Origin: Maribellus sp. CM-23
GTDB lineage: Bacteria > Bacteroidota > Bacteroidia > Bacteroidales > Prolixibacteraceae
Reading direction: 5' to 3'
NCBI RefSeq assembly: GCF_021354595.1
Contig: NZ_JADWYJ010000003.1
Location: forward strand, 496,001-560,000
DNA length: 64,000 nucleotides
Shown: positions 27,404 to 36,933 of the stretch, in pieces
Numbering within the stretch: the stretch's first letter is position 1
Layout: every line of letters starts with the position of its first letter
Position numbers and translations under genes: made by a program
The notes under the pieces: model-generated
Told to the model about the DNA's origin: nothing
Databases searched by the model: none
Seen by the model: only the letters and a program-made list of their open reading frames with translations

Positions 27404-30325
27404 TTATACCAGTGCCTCGTACAGCACTTCTACCGGGTGCAATGCTTTTTTGCCAGTGCCGTCTTTTATCTGGTGGCGGCACGAGGTCCCCGGTGCCGAA
27501 ACAATGGTTTCTGCTTCAGCATTTCGGACGGCCGGAAACAATACCATTTCTCCAATTTTCATCGATAAGTCGTAATGTTCCTTTTCGTAGCCAAACGAAC
27601 CGGCCATACCACAACATCCCGAAGGAATTTCCTCTACCGTGTAGTTGGTTGGCAGGGAAAGCATTCTTTTGGTTGGATCGGTTGAAGCAACGGCTTTTTG
27701 CTGACAGTGCCCGTGGATCAGGATTTTTCTTCCTTCTGTGGTAAAAGCAGTGCTGTCAATGTTCCCTTTTTCTGCTTCTTTTGCAATAAATTCCTCTAAA
27801 AGCAGTGAGTTTTCCCCCAGTTTCACTGCGTCTTTTTGTAAACCGTCTTTTACCAGTTCCGGGTATTCATCGCGGAAAGCAAGAATGGCAGAAGGTTCAA
27901 TGCCGATAAGCGGTGTTTCCGAAGTAATAATGTCTTTTAGTAGCTTAACATTTTCGCTTGCAATCTTCTGTGCCGTTTTTACCAGTCCTTTCGACAAAAA
28001 TGTTCGGCCCGATTCTTTGGTTACCGGAATTTTAACTTCATAACCAAGTCTGGTTAACAACAGGATCGCCTTGATACCGATATCACTTTCGTTGTAATTG
28101 GTAAACTCGTCGTTAAACAGGTAAACCTTTCCTTTGGATGCTGATTCGGGTTTGGGAAGTCCGTTTCCAACCCAGCGGTTCAGTGTAATTTTTGACAAGG
28201 ACGGAACGCTTCTTTTGGTTGAAAATCCGATGGACTTTTTGAGCAGAGAAGTGTTCATCATTAGGTTGGATATAGGCCGGAAAACCATCGCCAAGCGGTT
28301 TAGCCTTGGTAGGTACGCAACGAGCTTCGACCGGAGTGGGATACCATGAATATCGTAATAATGTTGCAGGAATTCGGCTTTGAGTTTGGCCATGTCAACA
28401 TTCGACGGGCACTCGCTTTTACAAGCCTTACAAGAGATGCAAAGATCCAGGATGTCATAAATTTCCCGGTGATCAAAGGCCTGCTCTTTTTCGTTGTTGT
28501 ACAGGTACTCGCGAAGAATATTGGCACGGCCTCGCGTACTTTTGTCTTCGTCGCGGGTAGCCATAAAAGTAGGGCAGAGGGTTCCCCCGATTTTCGAAGA
28601 TTTCCGGCAGTCGCCGGAGCCGTTGCACTTTTCTATACTTCTGAAATAGCCGCGGTTGTTTGAAAAATCGAAGCTGGTGTCGTAATCAGGAATGGCCTTT
28701 CCTGGAATTACCCGCAGGTTTTCGGTGATGGGCGGCGTATCCACAATCTTTCCGGGGTTAAAAATATTATCCGGGTCCCAGGCTTTTTTGACTGACTTGA
28801 TCAGCTGGTAGTTTTTTTCACCCAGCATAAACGGAATAAATTTTCCGCGTGCCCTGCCGTCGCCATGTTCGCCACTCATCGATCCGCGGTATTTCTTTAC
28901 CAAGGCCGCCACCTCGTTCATCAAAGTGTCGAACAGTTCCACGTCTTTCGGATCCTTGAAATTGATCAAAGGCCTGAAATGTATTTCGCCGGTGGCAATG
29001 TGAGCGTAGTAAATGCTGCTGAGCCCGAGTTTTTCCAGCACCTTTTTCAGGTCGGCAATGTATTCCGGTAAATACTCCGGGTGAACAGCGGTATCTTCAA
29101 TTCCCGGAACACCCTTCCGGTCGCCCGGAACATTGGAAAGCAGTCCGAGGCCTGCCGTTCGCAGCGCCCAAACACGTTTTATGTTTTCAGCCTCGGTAAT
29201 CAGCGGGTAATGATACCCAAGCCCGGCTTCTTTTAACTCGTTGGCAAGTTTTTCTGCCGTCGAAGTAAGTTCTTCTTCATGCTCGTACGAAAACTCGATC
29301 ATCAGCATAGCGCCCGGATCTCCTTGCACAAACCAGCGGTTTTTTCGTTGTTCGATGTTTTGTTTGGCGGCTTGCATTACCGGATCGTCCATTAGTTCGA
29401 TAGCCGTTGGCTTGTATTTTAGCGCAATCAGGTTCCCGTAAATCGATTCTTCCAGTGTCTCGAAATGTGCACATACCAAACCGCGATGCTTGGGTGGCAG
29501 CGGAATGACATTTAATTTGAGGCGGGTTGAAAAGGCCAGCGTTCCTTCCGATCCTGCCAGCAGTTTACAAAAATTGAAACGTTCTCCGTCTTCGCTAAAC
29601 ATTTCCGAATCCATCAAAACATCGATGGCATACCCCATGTTTCGCCGGGTAACCCGCGGATCCGGGAATTTCTCCCTGATTTCCTGCTGGTTTGCAGGAT
29701 CAGCCAGCATTTCAAAGATATTGGTGTAAATGGCTTTTTCCAACGCATTGGGATTGCCGTTCATTTTTGCGCTGAATTCTTCTTTCGTCAGCGGTTTAAA
29801 AGTGGTTTCCGAGCCGTCCGACAAAATAGCATCCACCTCCAGGATGTGTTCGCGCACACTGCCGTACACCAGCGAATGCAGCCCGCAGGAATTGTTTCCA
29901 AGCATTCCTCCCACCACACAGCGGTTGGCGGTGGATGTTTCGGGGCCAAACTGCAACCCGTGCGGTGCCAAAAACTGGTTTAACTCGGCCAGTACCACGC
30001 CGGGTTCAATAACAACGTATTTTTCTTTTTCGTTGAATTCCAGGATGCGGTTCATGTATTTTGAGATGTCGACTACTATCCCCGGGCCAACTACTTGTCC
30101 GGCCAGCGAAGTACCTGCCCCCCTTGGAATAATGGATGTATTGTTTTCGCGTGCAAAGGCGATTATTTTTTTGATATCACTGGCCGTTTTTGGTTTGGTT
30201 ACAGCCAGGGGCATTTCCTTGTACTGCGATGCATCGGTTGAATACAGAACACGTTGTACATTATCGATAAAAAGGTCGCCGTCGAGTTGGCCCTTTAGTT
30301 CGTTAAATTTAGCTGTAGTTGTCAT
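27404..30325 (-). CDS. FAD-linked oxidase with Fe-S and cysteine-rich domains (YdiJ/GlcD-type 2-hydroxyacid dehydrogenase)
   Basis: 973 residues with the start ATG at 30325 (MTTTAKFNEL). A PCMH-type FAD-binding domain comes first, with PRGAGTSLAGQ at about 67-77. The FAD-oxidase C-terminal domain extends to about 530. A ferredoxin-like region follows with CNGSGDC and CISCKACKSECP. A C-terminal CCG domain has HGHC (C874) and GCCG (C904, C905). The layout fits single-chain D-lactate/D-2-hydroxyglutarate-type dehydrogenases such as YdiJ, which pass electrons from a 2-hydroxyacid to the respiratory chain. The exact substrate cannot be told. Monocistronic. Confidence 0.9.
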   Translation of the reverse strand: MTTTAKFNELKGQLDGDLFIDNVQRVLYSTDASQYKEMPLAVTKPKTASDIKKIIAFARENNTSIIPRGAGTSLAGQVVGPGIVVDISKYMNRILEFNEKEKYVVIEPGVVLAELNQFLAPHGLQFGPETSTANRCVVGGMLGNNSCGLHSLVYGSVREHILEVDAILSDGSETTFKPLTKEEFSAKMNGNPNALEKAIYTNIFEMLADPANQQEIREKFPDPRVTRRNMGYAIDVLMDSEMFSEDGERFNFCKLLAGSEGTLAFSTRLKLNVIPLPPKHRGLVCAHFETLEESIYGNLIALKYKPTAIELMDDPVMQAAKQNIEQRKNRWFVQGDPGAMLMIEFSYEHEEELTSTAEKLANELKEAGLGYHYPLITEAENIKRVWALRTAGLGLLSNVPGDRKGVPGIEDTAVHPEYLPEYIADLKKVLEKLGLSSIYYAHIATGEIHFRPLINFKDPKDVELFDTLMNEVAALVKKYRGSMSGEHGDGRARGKFIPFMLGEKNYQLIKSVKKAWDPDNIFNPGKIVDTPPITENLRVIPGKAIPDYDTSFDFSNNRGYFRSIEKCNGSGDCRKSSKIGGTLCPTFMATRDEDKSTRGRANILREYLYNNEKEQAFDHREIYDILDLCISCKACKSECPSNVDMAKLKAEFLQHYYDIHGIPLRSKLVAYLPRLNRLAMVFRPISNLMMNTSLLKKSIGFSTKRSVPSLSKITLNRWVGNGLPKPESASKGKVYLFNDEFTNYNESDIGIKAILLLTRLGYEVKIPVTKESGRTFLSKGLVKTAQKIASENVKLLKDIITSETPLIGIEPSAILAFRDEYPELVKDGLQKDAVKLGENSLLLEEFIAKEAEKGNIDSTAFTTEGRKILIHGHCQQKAVASTDPTKRMLSLPTNYTVEEIPSGCCGMAGSFGYEKEHYDLSMKIGEMVLFPAVRNAEAETIVSAPGTSCRHQIKDGTGKKALHPVEVLYEALV

Positions 30326-30917
30326 CTCAAAGGTGTTTTGAATTGCAAATATATGTAAGATGTCATACAAGTCGCAATTCTTTTTCTGAATTTTAAAAAT
30401 AGAAAATAAGCGGACAAGAATTTGTTGTGCTGATTCTTTTTTTATTCACCAATTGATGTTGAGTCCGAGGTTTTCCGTTCTCCTGCTCAAATGCTTATCT
30501 ATATGGATAAAAATACATTTACGTCTACCAGAAATAAAGGAATAATCTGTCAGACTATTTCAGGAAAGGTCCCTCTGCACTGGTTCCGTAGTTCTTTGAA
30601 GTAACCTTGGAATGCTTTGCATTCCTCCTAGAGTTCTCTGAATGACTTTCGACGTTCAATGCGGCAGCTCCGATTATCAATGCGTTGTCCGTGGAGTTGA
30701 ATGTTTTGAATCGGCTGATGAATTCTTAACATCGCGACATCTCCGAACAAACTCTGGTGACGAATTTGCAATCTTTGGATTACAATGTTCTTATCGTGGA
30801 GTTGATTGCGATGGGGCCGTTCGATTAATGCGATCGCTTTGATTTCATAGAGCTCTTTTCGTCAGTGAACCGGATAATCTCTATATTCGGATCGTTTTTC
30901 ATTTGTAATAAAGTTTT
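30326..30917. other. Unexplained 590-bp intergenic region
   Basis: Contains a short hairpin GGAATGC-TTT-GCATTCC (30609-30625). It also has an imperfect internal repeat: the segments around 30655-30695 and 30775-30810 both carry a GTGGAGTTGA core and similar flanks. A 66-codon frame at 30642-30842 has two matching QC..RGV.C segments but no known family. It could be a decayed gene or element. lysO transcription must start near its right end. Confidence 0.35.
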
Positions 30918-31214
30918 ATGGTTACAGTATTGGTGTTAATGACTATTGGTATTCTTCTGGGAAGGTTTTTGGGCCGTATTCCCGATTTACTGAAAGTGGT
31001 TGAAAAGTTAATTTCTTATGCCATTTTTCTGCTCTTGTTTTTGCTGGGGATTTCGGTAGGGGTAAACAAAACCATTATTGACAACCTGGATAAAATAGGA
31101 ATCAAAGCGGTTTCCATAACGTTTGGGGCGGTGGCCGGAAGCGTACTGGTATTGTGGGTATTGTACAAAATGCTGTTTTCAACCGATACAAAGGAGGGGC
31201 AGGATGAAAAATAG
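30918..31214 (+). CDS. LysO family exporter, N-terminal subunit (DUF340)
   Basis: 98 residues with three hydrophobic segments (about 1-17, 29-50, 58-85). It matches the N-terminal part of the LysO/YbjE lysine exporter, including the LLGISVGVN segment. In E. coli LysO is a single ~300-residue chain; here the frame ends at TAG 31212-31214 after the next gene has begun (11-bp overlap), so two polypeptides are made. Two-gene LysO systems occur in Bacteroidota, so this is not read as a frameshift. Confidence 0.78.
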   Translation: MVTVLVLMTIGILLGRFLGRIPDLLKVVEKLISYAIFLLLFLLGISVGVNKTIIDNLDKIGIKAVSITFGAVAGSVLVLWVLYKMLFSTDTKEGQDEK

Positions 31215-31809
31215 TCTTATTATTCTGGCTTTTTTTTCGATAGGTGTTCTGGCGGGTGTTTTCAATTTTTTGCCCGGGTTTATTGTTCAAAACGATTACA
31301 GCATGTATGCCCTCTATGCCCTTATGTTTTTGGTGGGTATCAGTATTGGTGCCGATAGAAATTCGTGGAAGGTAATAAAACAGATGAATGTTAAAATTTT
31401 GCTGGTGCCTGTGGGGGTTGTGGTTGGTACGCTTGGGGGCGCTGCGTTAACCGGGCTTTTCCTTTCTGATTTGAGCATAAAAGAATCGATGGCTGTTGGT
31501 GCAGGCTTTGGTTATTACAGTTTGTCAAGCATTTTTATCACACAGATTCATGGAGAAACACTGGGGGTAATTGCCCTTTTATCAAATATTTTGCGCGAGA
31601 TTTTTACTTTGCTGGCCACTCCGCTCTTGGTGGTGTATTTTGGGAAACTGGCTGGAATTGCATCGGGGGGCGCAACTTCGATGGATACTACCATGCCGAT
31701 TATCGTTAAATATTCAGGAAAAGAGTGGGGGGTAATTGCTATTTTTAGTGGTGTGGTTTTAACGATAATCGTACCCTTTCTTGTGAGTTTTATTCTCGAA
31801 GTTCTATAG
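31204..31809 (+). CDS. lysO: Lysine exporter LysO family, C-terminal subunit
   Basis: 201 residues. The ATG at 31204 (MKNSLIILAF) lies inside the end of the preceding gene; the longer in-frame extension is non-coding overlap. About six to seven hydrophobic helices are present, with LysO-type motifs LVGISIGAD, GAGFGYYSLSSIF and SGGATSMDTTMPIIVKYSG. It probably exports lysine or toxic lysine analogues with the 98-residue partner. It converges on the lipoprotein gene 7 bp away, with no clear hairpin between them. Confidence 0.85.
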   Translation: MKNSLIILAFFSIGVLAGVFNFLPGFIVQNDYSMYALYALMFLVGISIGADRNSWKVIKQMNVKILLVPVGVVVGTLGGAALTGLFLSDLSIKESMAVGAGFGYYSLSSIFITQIHGETLGVIALLSNILREIFTLLATPLLVVYFGKLAGIASGGATSMDTTMPIIVKYSGKEWGVIAIFSGVVLTIIVPFLVSFILEVL

Positions 31810-31816
31810 CTTTTTG

Positions 31817-32956
31817 TTACCTGTATCTTCTGAAAAACTGATCGAGTTCATTGCTAAGCCGGTCGTAAATGGGCCGGGTAAATTCAATAAACAGGTCCTG
31901 ATGAGGAGGAAGAGGCATTGCCTTATTCTTTGTTAGCGCGAATTGTTGGTCGGTTAAAGCCTGTTTGTCGCCCACATAAATGGCGTAGCGGTTTTCCCAG
32001 GTAAACGAACCGGGGATAAGCTGGTCGCGCAGTAAGTTCCCGGTGTTAAAATCGATAATGCGATAATTCAACCTTCCGCCCGAAATCACTTTGTCGGAGA
32101 AGGTTTTGAGCTTTGCTTTGTACGTTTTGTATGTTACCCGGGTGGTATCTTTTGTTTCTACTTTTACTTTGTTAACCAGTTCCTCTTCTTTTTCTCCACG
32201 CACTAAATTCCCAACGGAAAAATCGAAAAACTCCATTTGTACGATAAAATCCGGATGTTTAATCTGATACTTTTCAGCTTGCTGAGGAGAATAGAAGTTG
32301 ACAAAACTTCTTTCGGTATATTTGTTATTCAAATATTCAAATACCTGGTTGTAAAAGAACTCAGAACTCAGTTTATAGGTTCTGCTCTGAACCGTGGCAG
32401 CTTCTACCACAACTTTGTAAGTAGCCATGTCTTTGGCTGTTTCCATTTCCTGCAAAACATTTTGGTAGCCCGGAATTAGCTGGTCTGCCTTGAGAAAATG
32501 GTTGAATGCAGTTCGTGCTGCTTCGCGCGTATTTTGTTGCAGGAAATGAATTCCGGCCTGGTACCTCTCCTGTGCTGCTTTTTCGTAAGCCATATTCAGT
32601 TCCGAAGTGTACGTTTTCGGATCGGCAATCAATTTGCGTGTGGCCGGAGTGCTTCTTAGCTGTTCCGATAAATGGTTTACCTGGTGCATAATGTTAATGG
32701 CCCGTTCCCATTTGAAAGCAGCGTTCGACGAAAGTGCCAGATCCAGTTCTTCCTGCGACCACTCAATGGCCATTGGGTATCCTTCTTTTACAACGGTCGT
32801 TGCTTTTCCGTTATCCGGATCCGACTTTAATCGATCAACAGCTTGTACAATGGCCTGGTAATAGTTGCCCTTTTGCAGGGCTTTTTTGCCGGAGGAACAC
32901 GAAACAAAAAACAAGACCAGAAGTAGCAGAAAGAGATTACGGTTGTTCATTTTCAA
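31817..32956 (-). CDS. Lipoprotein of unknown function
   Basis: 379 residues with a lipoprotein signal peptide (FFVSCSS, Cys about 20). The N-terminal half is helical and TPR-like (KKALQKGNYYQAIVQAVDRLKSDP, then repeats of A/Y-rich helices to about 180); the C-terminal half is beta-rich (about 195-340). ATG at 32956 or at 32950 are equally plausible. No named family was recognised. Last of the minus-strand set in this stretch. Confidence 0.7.
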   Translation of the reverse strand: MKMNNRNLFLLLLVLFFVSCSSGKKALQKGNYYQAIVQAVDRLKSDPDNGKATTVVKEGYPMAIEWSQEELDLALSSNAAFKWERAINIMHQVNHLSEQLRSTPATRKLIADPKTYTSELNMAYEKAAQERYQAGIHFLQQNTREAARTAFNHFLKADQLIPGYQNVLQEMETAKDMATYKVVVEAATVQSRTYKLSSEFFYNQVFEYLNNKYTERSFVNFYSPQQAEKYQIKHPDFIVQMEFFDFSVGNLVRGEKEEELVNKVKVETKDTTRVTYKTYKAKLKTFSDKVISGGRLNYRIIDFNTGNLLRDQLIPGSFTWENRYAIYVGDKQALTDQQFALTKNKAMPLPPHQDLFIEFTRPIYDRLSNELDQFFRRYR

Positions 32957-33144
32957 TTGTAGAAGTTTGGCGCAAATATAACTTTTAAGGCCTTTGACTG
33001 AATGAAAGATCGCGAATAATCGATTGTAAGGTGTCCTTATTTTTTGTTTGCACCTTGCTATTTGTTGACAAACAAGCTCAAAAGTTTGCTACCGGCCATT
33101 TGGATTACTTTGTTTTTTGAGGAAGCAGGCCAGAAACGATGGCT

Positions 33145-33888
33145 TTAAAGATAAAGCAGTTTTCCCAGTTCGGTCATTATTTCGGCTGCATCGCCCTGTA
33201 AAAAGATATCGGTTATTTCGCGGGTGAAGTGTGTTGCTTCAATGTTGATTTCGATAATGGTGGCGCCGTGTTCTTTTGCCTTAACCGGAATATGAGCCGC
33301 AGGAAGTACTTCGGCGTTGGTGCCAATGATCAGAAAAACATCTGCTTTTGCGGCCTCTTCAAACGATCGCCGTTTCGCAAATGCAGGTATGGGCTCGTTA
33401 AAAAAAACTATGTCGGGTTTAAGAATTCCTTTGCAAACAAAACACGTCGGAGGTAAGTAGTTCAGGTCGGCAAAACTCATGTCGTATTCGGTGCTGCACG
33501 CGGTGCAAATCAGTTGAGTGTAAGTGCCGTGTAGTTCGTACACATGTTTGCTCCCGGCTTTTTGATGCAGGTGATCGATGTTTTGCGTAATAATCGATTC
33601 GAGGTACGAACGTTGCTGCATTTGGGCCAGTATCTTGTGGGCTTCGTTTGGGAGGGCATCGCCCAGCTTATCGTAAAATATCTCTTTGATCTTTAACCAG
33701 GATTGCAAGGGCTTTTTTTGGAAAAATTCGATTTCCAGAAAAATCGGATCAGTGGTATTCCACAATCCGTTTTCTCCGCGAAAAGGCGGAATTCCACTCG
33801 GTACCGAAATGCCTGCACCTGTAAATGCCACGGCATACCTGGCTTTCCGAATGGCCTCGGCCGCCTGTTTCACTTTTTCAATATCCAT
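33145..33888 (-). CDS. cobB: Sir2-family NAD-dependent protein deacylase (CobB-type)
   Basis: 247 residues, complete sirtuin core. NAD motif GAGISVPSGIPPFRG at 24-38; TQNIDHLHQKAG at 101-112; catalytic H120 in ELHGTY; zinc cysteines C128, C131, C149 and C152. Removes acyl groups from lysines using NAD. Its start lies 34 bp from the stop of the Pat-like acetyltransferase gene, with acs further along the same strand, which strongly suggests that Acs is its substrate (inference from context). The N-terminus lacks the extension that would mark a class change. Confidence 0.94.
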   Translation of the reverse strand: MDIEKVKQAAEAIRKARYAVAFTGAGISVPSGIPPFRGENGLWNTTDPIFLEIEFFQKKPLQSWLKIKEIFYDKLGDALPNEAHKILAQMQQRSYLESIITQNIDHLHQKAGSKHVYELHGTYTQLICTACSTEYDMSFADLNYLPPTCFVCKGILKPDIVFFNEPIPAFAKRRSFEEAAKADVFLIIGTNAEVLPAAHIPVKAKEHGATIIEINIEATHFTREITDIFLQGDAAEIMTELGKLLYL

Positions 33889-33922
33889 ATTTTTGTTACC
33901 TGTGTACTAAACAAACCGTTTT

Positions 33923-36628
33923 CTACACATTTTGTTCCTCCTCTTCCAGATTTTTACTGACCGATACGGTGGTATCTTCGTTAAAGCGAATCTTAAAATT
34001 CAGTTTGCGGAAAACGGATATCATCGGTTTGTTGTCGCGGGTAGTTTCTGCCACCAGTTTTTTTATGCCGCGCCCTTTGGCAACATTCAGGCAATATTTT
34101 GTAAGCGTGTAGCCCAATTCTTTCTTTTGCCAGGCGTCGGTGATCAGAATAGCATATTCCATAATTTCCACATCGGGATCCGCAATCAGGCGGCCAACAC
34201 CAATAATTTCCTTTGTGCCATCTTCTTTTTCGTGTTCGGCAACAATGGCAATTTCGCGGTCGTAATCGATAAAGCAAAACTGGGATGCCACTTCGTGCGA
34301 GTCAAAATAGAAATCGTACCTGAACCGGTGGTAAATCGATTCTTTGGAACAGCTTCCCAGCAACTGAAGCCACATGGGTTCGTCTTCGGGACGGATGGGA
34401 CGCAGCAGCACCGGGGTTTCGTCTTTTAGATTGCATGCGCACATCAAACTTTCAGGATAAGGCCGCAGTACAAGATGAGAATATTCTTTCACCGGATTTT
34501 TCAGAATCTCTTCATCCACTACAATCCGGGCATCCAGTGCAATCGCGTCGTTGGGTGTAACAATCAGCGGGTTGATGTCCAACTCCTCGATCTCCGGGTA
34601 ATCGGCAGCCAGGTACGACATACGGATCAGTACTTCAATCAGCTTGTCGATGTTTTTGGGGCTGTCGCCGCGCCATCCCTTCAGCAGCGGATAAATTTTT
34701 AGGGAACGAAGCATCTGGCGGGCCAGGTGTTCATTGAGCGGTGGAAATTCCAGCCGCTTGTCTTTGAACAATTCGGCGGTGGTTCCTCCCATTCCAACCA
34801 ACATAACCGTGCCAAAAATGGGGTCTTTCTTCGTGCCGAGGATCAATTCAATTCCATCTTTCGAATCCACCATTCGTTGCACGGTTACCCCTTCAATTCT
34901 TGCATCCGGGCGTTTTTGGGTGGCCGTTTTTACCATGTTGCGAAAAGTGGCCCGCACCATTTCGGCATCTTTTATATTCAGCGCTACTCCGCCAACATCT
35001 GATTTATGCGTTATATCAGGCGAATAAATTTTCAGTACCACCGGGTAGCCTTTTTGTTCGGCTATCTGTACCGCTTCGTCTTCGGTGGCAGCCGGGGTGG
35101 GGTGGGTGGTATCAATGCCGTAATCGTTGATCAGCATTTTTGAATCGTCCTCGTTCAGGATTTTAGCTTTGGGGAAGACTTCACTCAGGTATTTTTTTCG
35201 GAGTTCATGCCGGTCGTATTGAAACGAAACGGGAACTTCCCGCGGTGTTTCATACAACATTTGCTGGTTTTCCGAATATTCCGAAAGTGTCATGAACGCC
35301 CTGATCGCTTGTTCCGGAGTTGCATAACTGGCAATTCCGGTCTGGTTAAAGATTTGAATTCCATCGCGCATGGCAGTTCCTCCCAGCCATCCGGCCATGA
35401 TGGATTTAGTCGTTTTTACGGACATTTCAGCAATGGCGCGCGCAGTTGCCGTTGGATCTGTCATGGCCTGTGGTGTGAGAAGAACCAGCACAGCGTCCAC
35501 TTTGCCATCTTCCAAAACAATTTCGGTTGCTCGTGCAAAACGCTCGGGCGTGGCATCTCCCAAAACATCCACCGGGTTACCGTGCGACCAGAACGGAGGC
35601 AAATAATCATTTAGCCGCTGCATGGTTTCATCCGAAAGTTTGACAAGTTTTCCTCCCATCGCGATCAGTGAGTCGGTAGCCATAACTCCCGGTCCGCCGG
35701 CATTGGTAACAATCGCCAGTCTGTTTCCTTTGGGAATTCGCTTTCTTCCCACCAGATCGGTAAAATCGAAAATATTACCAAAGTCAAAAACACGTGCAAG
35801 GCCAGCACGGCGGAACACTGCATCGTAAATAGAATCTTCGGATGCCATGGCACCAGTATGCGAGGCTGCTGCAGCCGCTGATTCAGGGAAACGCCCCGAT
35901 TTGTAAACGATGATCGGTTTCTCGCGCGAGAATGCCCTGGCGGCCGACATAAATGTGCGCGCATCGGCAATCGATTCCACATAAAGAACAATCGATTTGG
36001 TATTCGGATCTTGTCCGAAATAATCGATGAGGTCGCCAAAACTGACATCCATGGAGTTACCGATGGACACAAAATTCGAAAAACCGATATTGGATTCGTA
36101 GGCCCAGTCGAGCACCGAGGTACACAGCGCCCCCGATTGCGAAATAAAAGCCACATGTCCTTTTTTCGGCATACCGGCAGCAAAGCTCACGTTCATATTC
36201 AAGCCCGGAACCAAAATGCCCAGACAGTTGGGACCAATGATGCGCATATCGGGAAATTTGGATTTTTCGGCTTTTACCTGCGCTTCCAGTTTTTTTCCTT
36301 CTTCGCCCGATTCCTTGAATCCGGCAGACATGATGATTAGGCCATGAATCCCGGCTTCGCCACATTCCCTGACCAGGTTGGGCACCCACTGAGCAGCCGT
36401 CATAATTACTGCCAGGTCGGGTGTTTTCGGAAGACTTTTAACATCGGGGTAGCACGGGATTCCAAAAACTGCTTCGCGTTTGGGGTTTACCGGGTACACA
36501 ACTCCGTTAAAACCTCCTCCTACCAAGTTGCGGAGGGTAATTCCTCCAACACTGTCGGGATTGTTTGAAACACCAATTAACGCAATTCTTTTGGGCTTAA
36601 AAATGCTGTCGAGTTTCTTGATGGCCAT
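33923..36628 (-). CDS. Acyl-CoA ligase (ADP-forming)-like / GNAT acetyltransferase fusion (Pat-like)
   Basis: 901 residues. A CoA-binding Rossmann domain (about 5-130), succinyl-CoA-ligase-like domains (about 150-460, including SHTGAMASED with H257), an ATP-grasp domain (about 485-715) and a C-terminal GNAT domain (about 735-890, VEIMEYAILITDAWQKKELG) follow in order. This is the Pat/PatZ layout, in which GNAT acetylates and inactivates Acs. Enterobacterial Pat is reported to lack the phosphorylated histidine of ADP-forming synthetases; here a histidine is present at that place (H257), so ligase activity may persist. Neighbours cobB and acs fit the role. Confidence 0.9.
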   Translation of the reverse strand: MAIKKLDSIFKPKRIALIGVSNNPDSVGGITLRNLVGGGFNGVVYPVNPKREAVFGIPCYPDVKSLPKTPDLAVIMTAAQWVPNLVRECGEAGIHGLIIMSAGFKESGEEGKKLEAQVKAEKSKFPDMRIIGPNCLGILVPGLNMNVSFAAGMPKKGHVAFISQSGALCTSVLDWAYESNIGFSNFVSIGNSMDVSFGDLIDYFGQDPNTKSIVLYVESIADARTFMSAARAFSREKPIIVYKSGRFPESAAAAASHTGAMASEDSIYDAVFRRAGLARVFDFGNIFDFTDLVGRKRIPKGNRLAIVTNAGGPGVMATDSLIAMGGKLVKLSDETMQRLNDYLPPFWSHGNPVDVLGDATPERFARATEIVLEDGKVDAVLVLLTPQAMTDPTATARAIAEMSVKTTKSIMAGWLGGTAMRDGIQIFNQTGIASYATPEQAIRAFMTLSEYSENQQMLYETPREVPVSFQYDRHELRKKYLSEVFPKAKILNEDDSKMLINDYGIDTTHPTPAATEDEAVQIAEQKGYPVVLKIYSPDITHKSDVGGVALNIKDAEMVRATFRNMVKTATQKRPDARIEGVTVQRMVDSKDGIELILGTKKDPIFGTVMLVGMGGTTAELFKDKRLEFPPLNEHLARQMLRSLKIYPLLKGWRGDSPKNIDKLIEVLIRMSYLAADYPEIEELDINPLIVTPNDAIALDARIVVDEEILKNPVKEYSHLVLRPYPESLMCACNLKDETPVLLRPIRPEDEPMWLQLLGSCSKESIYHRFRYDFYFDSHEVASQFCFIDYDREIAIVAEHEKEDGTKEIIGVGRLIADPDVEIMEYAILITDAWQKKELGYTLTKYCLNVAKGRGIKKLVAETTRDNKPMISVFRKLNFKIRFNEDTTVSVSKNLEEEEQNV

Positions 36629-36671
36629 GGTCTTAAGTTTTTGGTTGACGTGATTTGTCTTTCACCTGCTT

Positions 36672-36691
36672 TTGTATTGAACACAGTTGGT
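36672..36691 (-). promoter_or_regulatory. 20-bp motif upstream of pat, copy 2
   Basis: The minus strand reads ACCAACTGTGTTCAATACAA, 18 of 20 identical to 23276-23295 and also 44 bp before its gene's start (ATG at 36628). Confidence 0.4.
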
Positions 36692-36883
36692 TATTCATTG
36701 CTATAAATTTCATCAAAAAAAATCATCTTTAAAAATGATCTTTTTTTTCTGGTTGATCTTCTGCTTTTGTTGTAATGGTTTTTTGTTCAGTACGTTAGAG
36801 GTGTTGGTGGGTTGAATTCGACAATCAGAATATGTTTAATAACAACCTGAAGTTCAGCTGTTTTATAGCACAAAAGCAGGGAA

Positions 36884-36918
36884 AATAAAAAGCATCCCGA
36901 ATCAGGATGCTTTTTATT
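36884..36918 (-). terminator. Terminator of the OFA transporter gene
   Basis: Hairpin AATAAAAAGCATCC / GGATGCTTTTTATT with a 7-nt loop; T-run on the minus strand, 16 bp past the stop at 36934. The rest of the 36629-36933 gap is AT-rich and, apart from the shared motif, holds nothing recognised. Confidence 0.88.
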
Positions 36919-36933
36919 GGGAAAGGCTGTTGG

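Noticed and set aside
35665..36183. 172-codon minus-strand frame within the Pat-like gene
   Set aside because: Same strand, different frame; composition is not protein-like and the conserved frame is uninterrupted.
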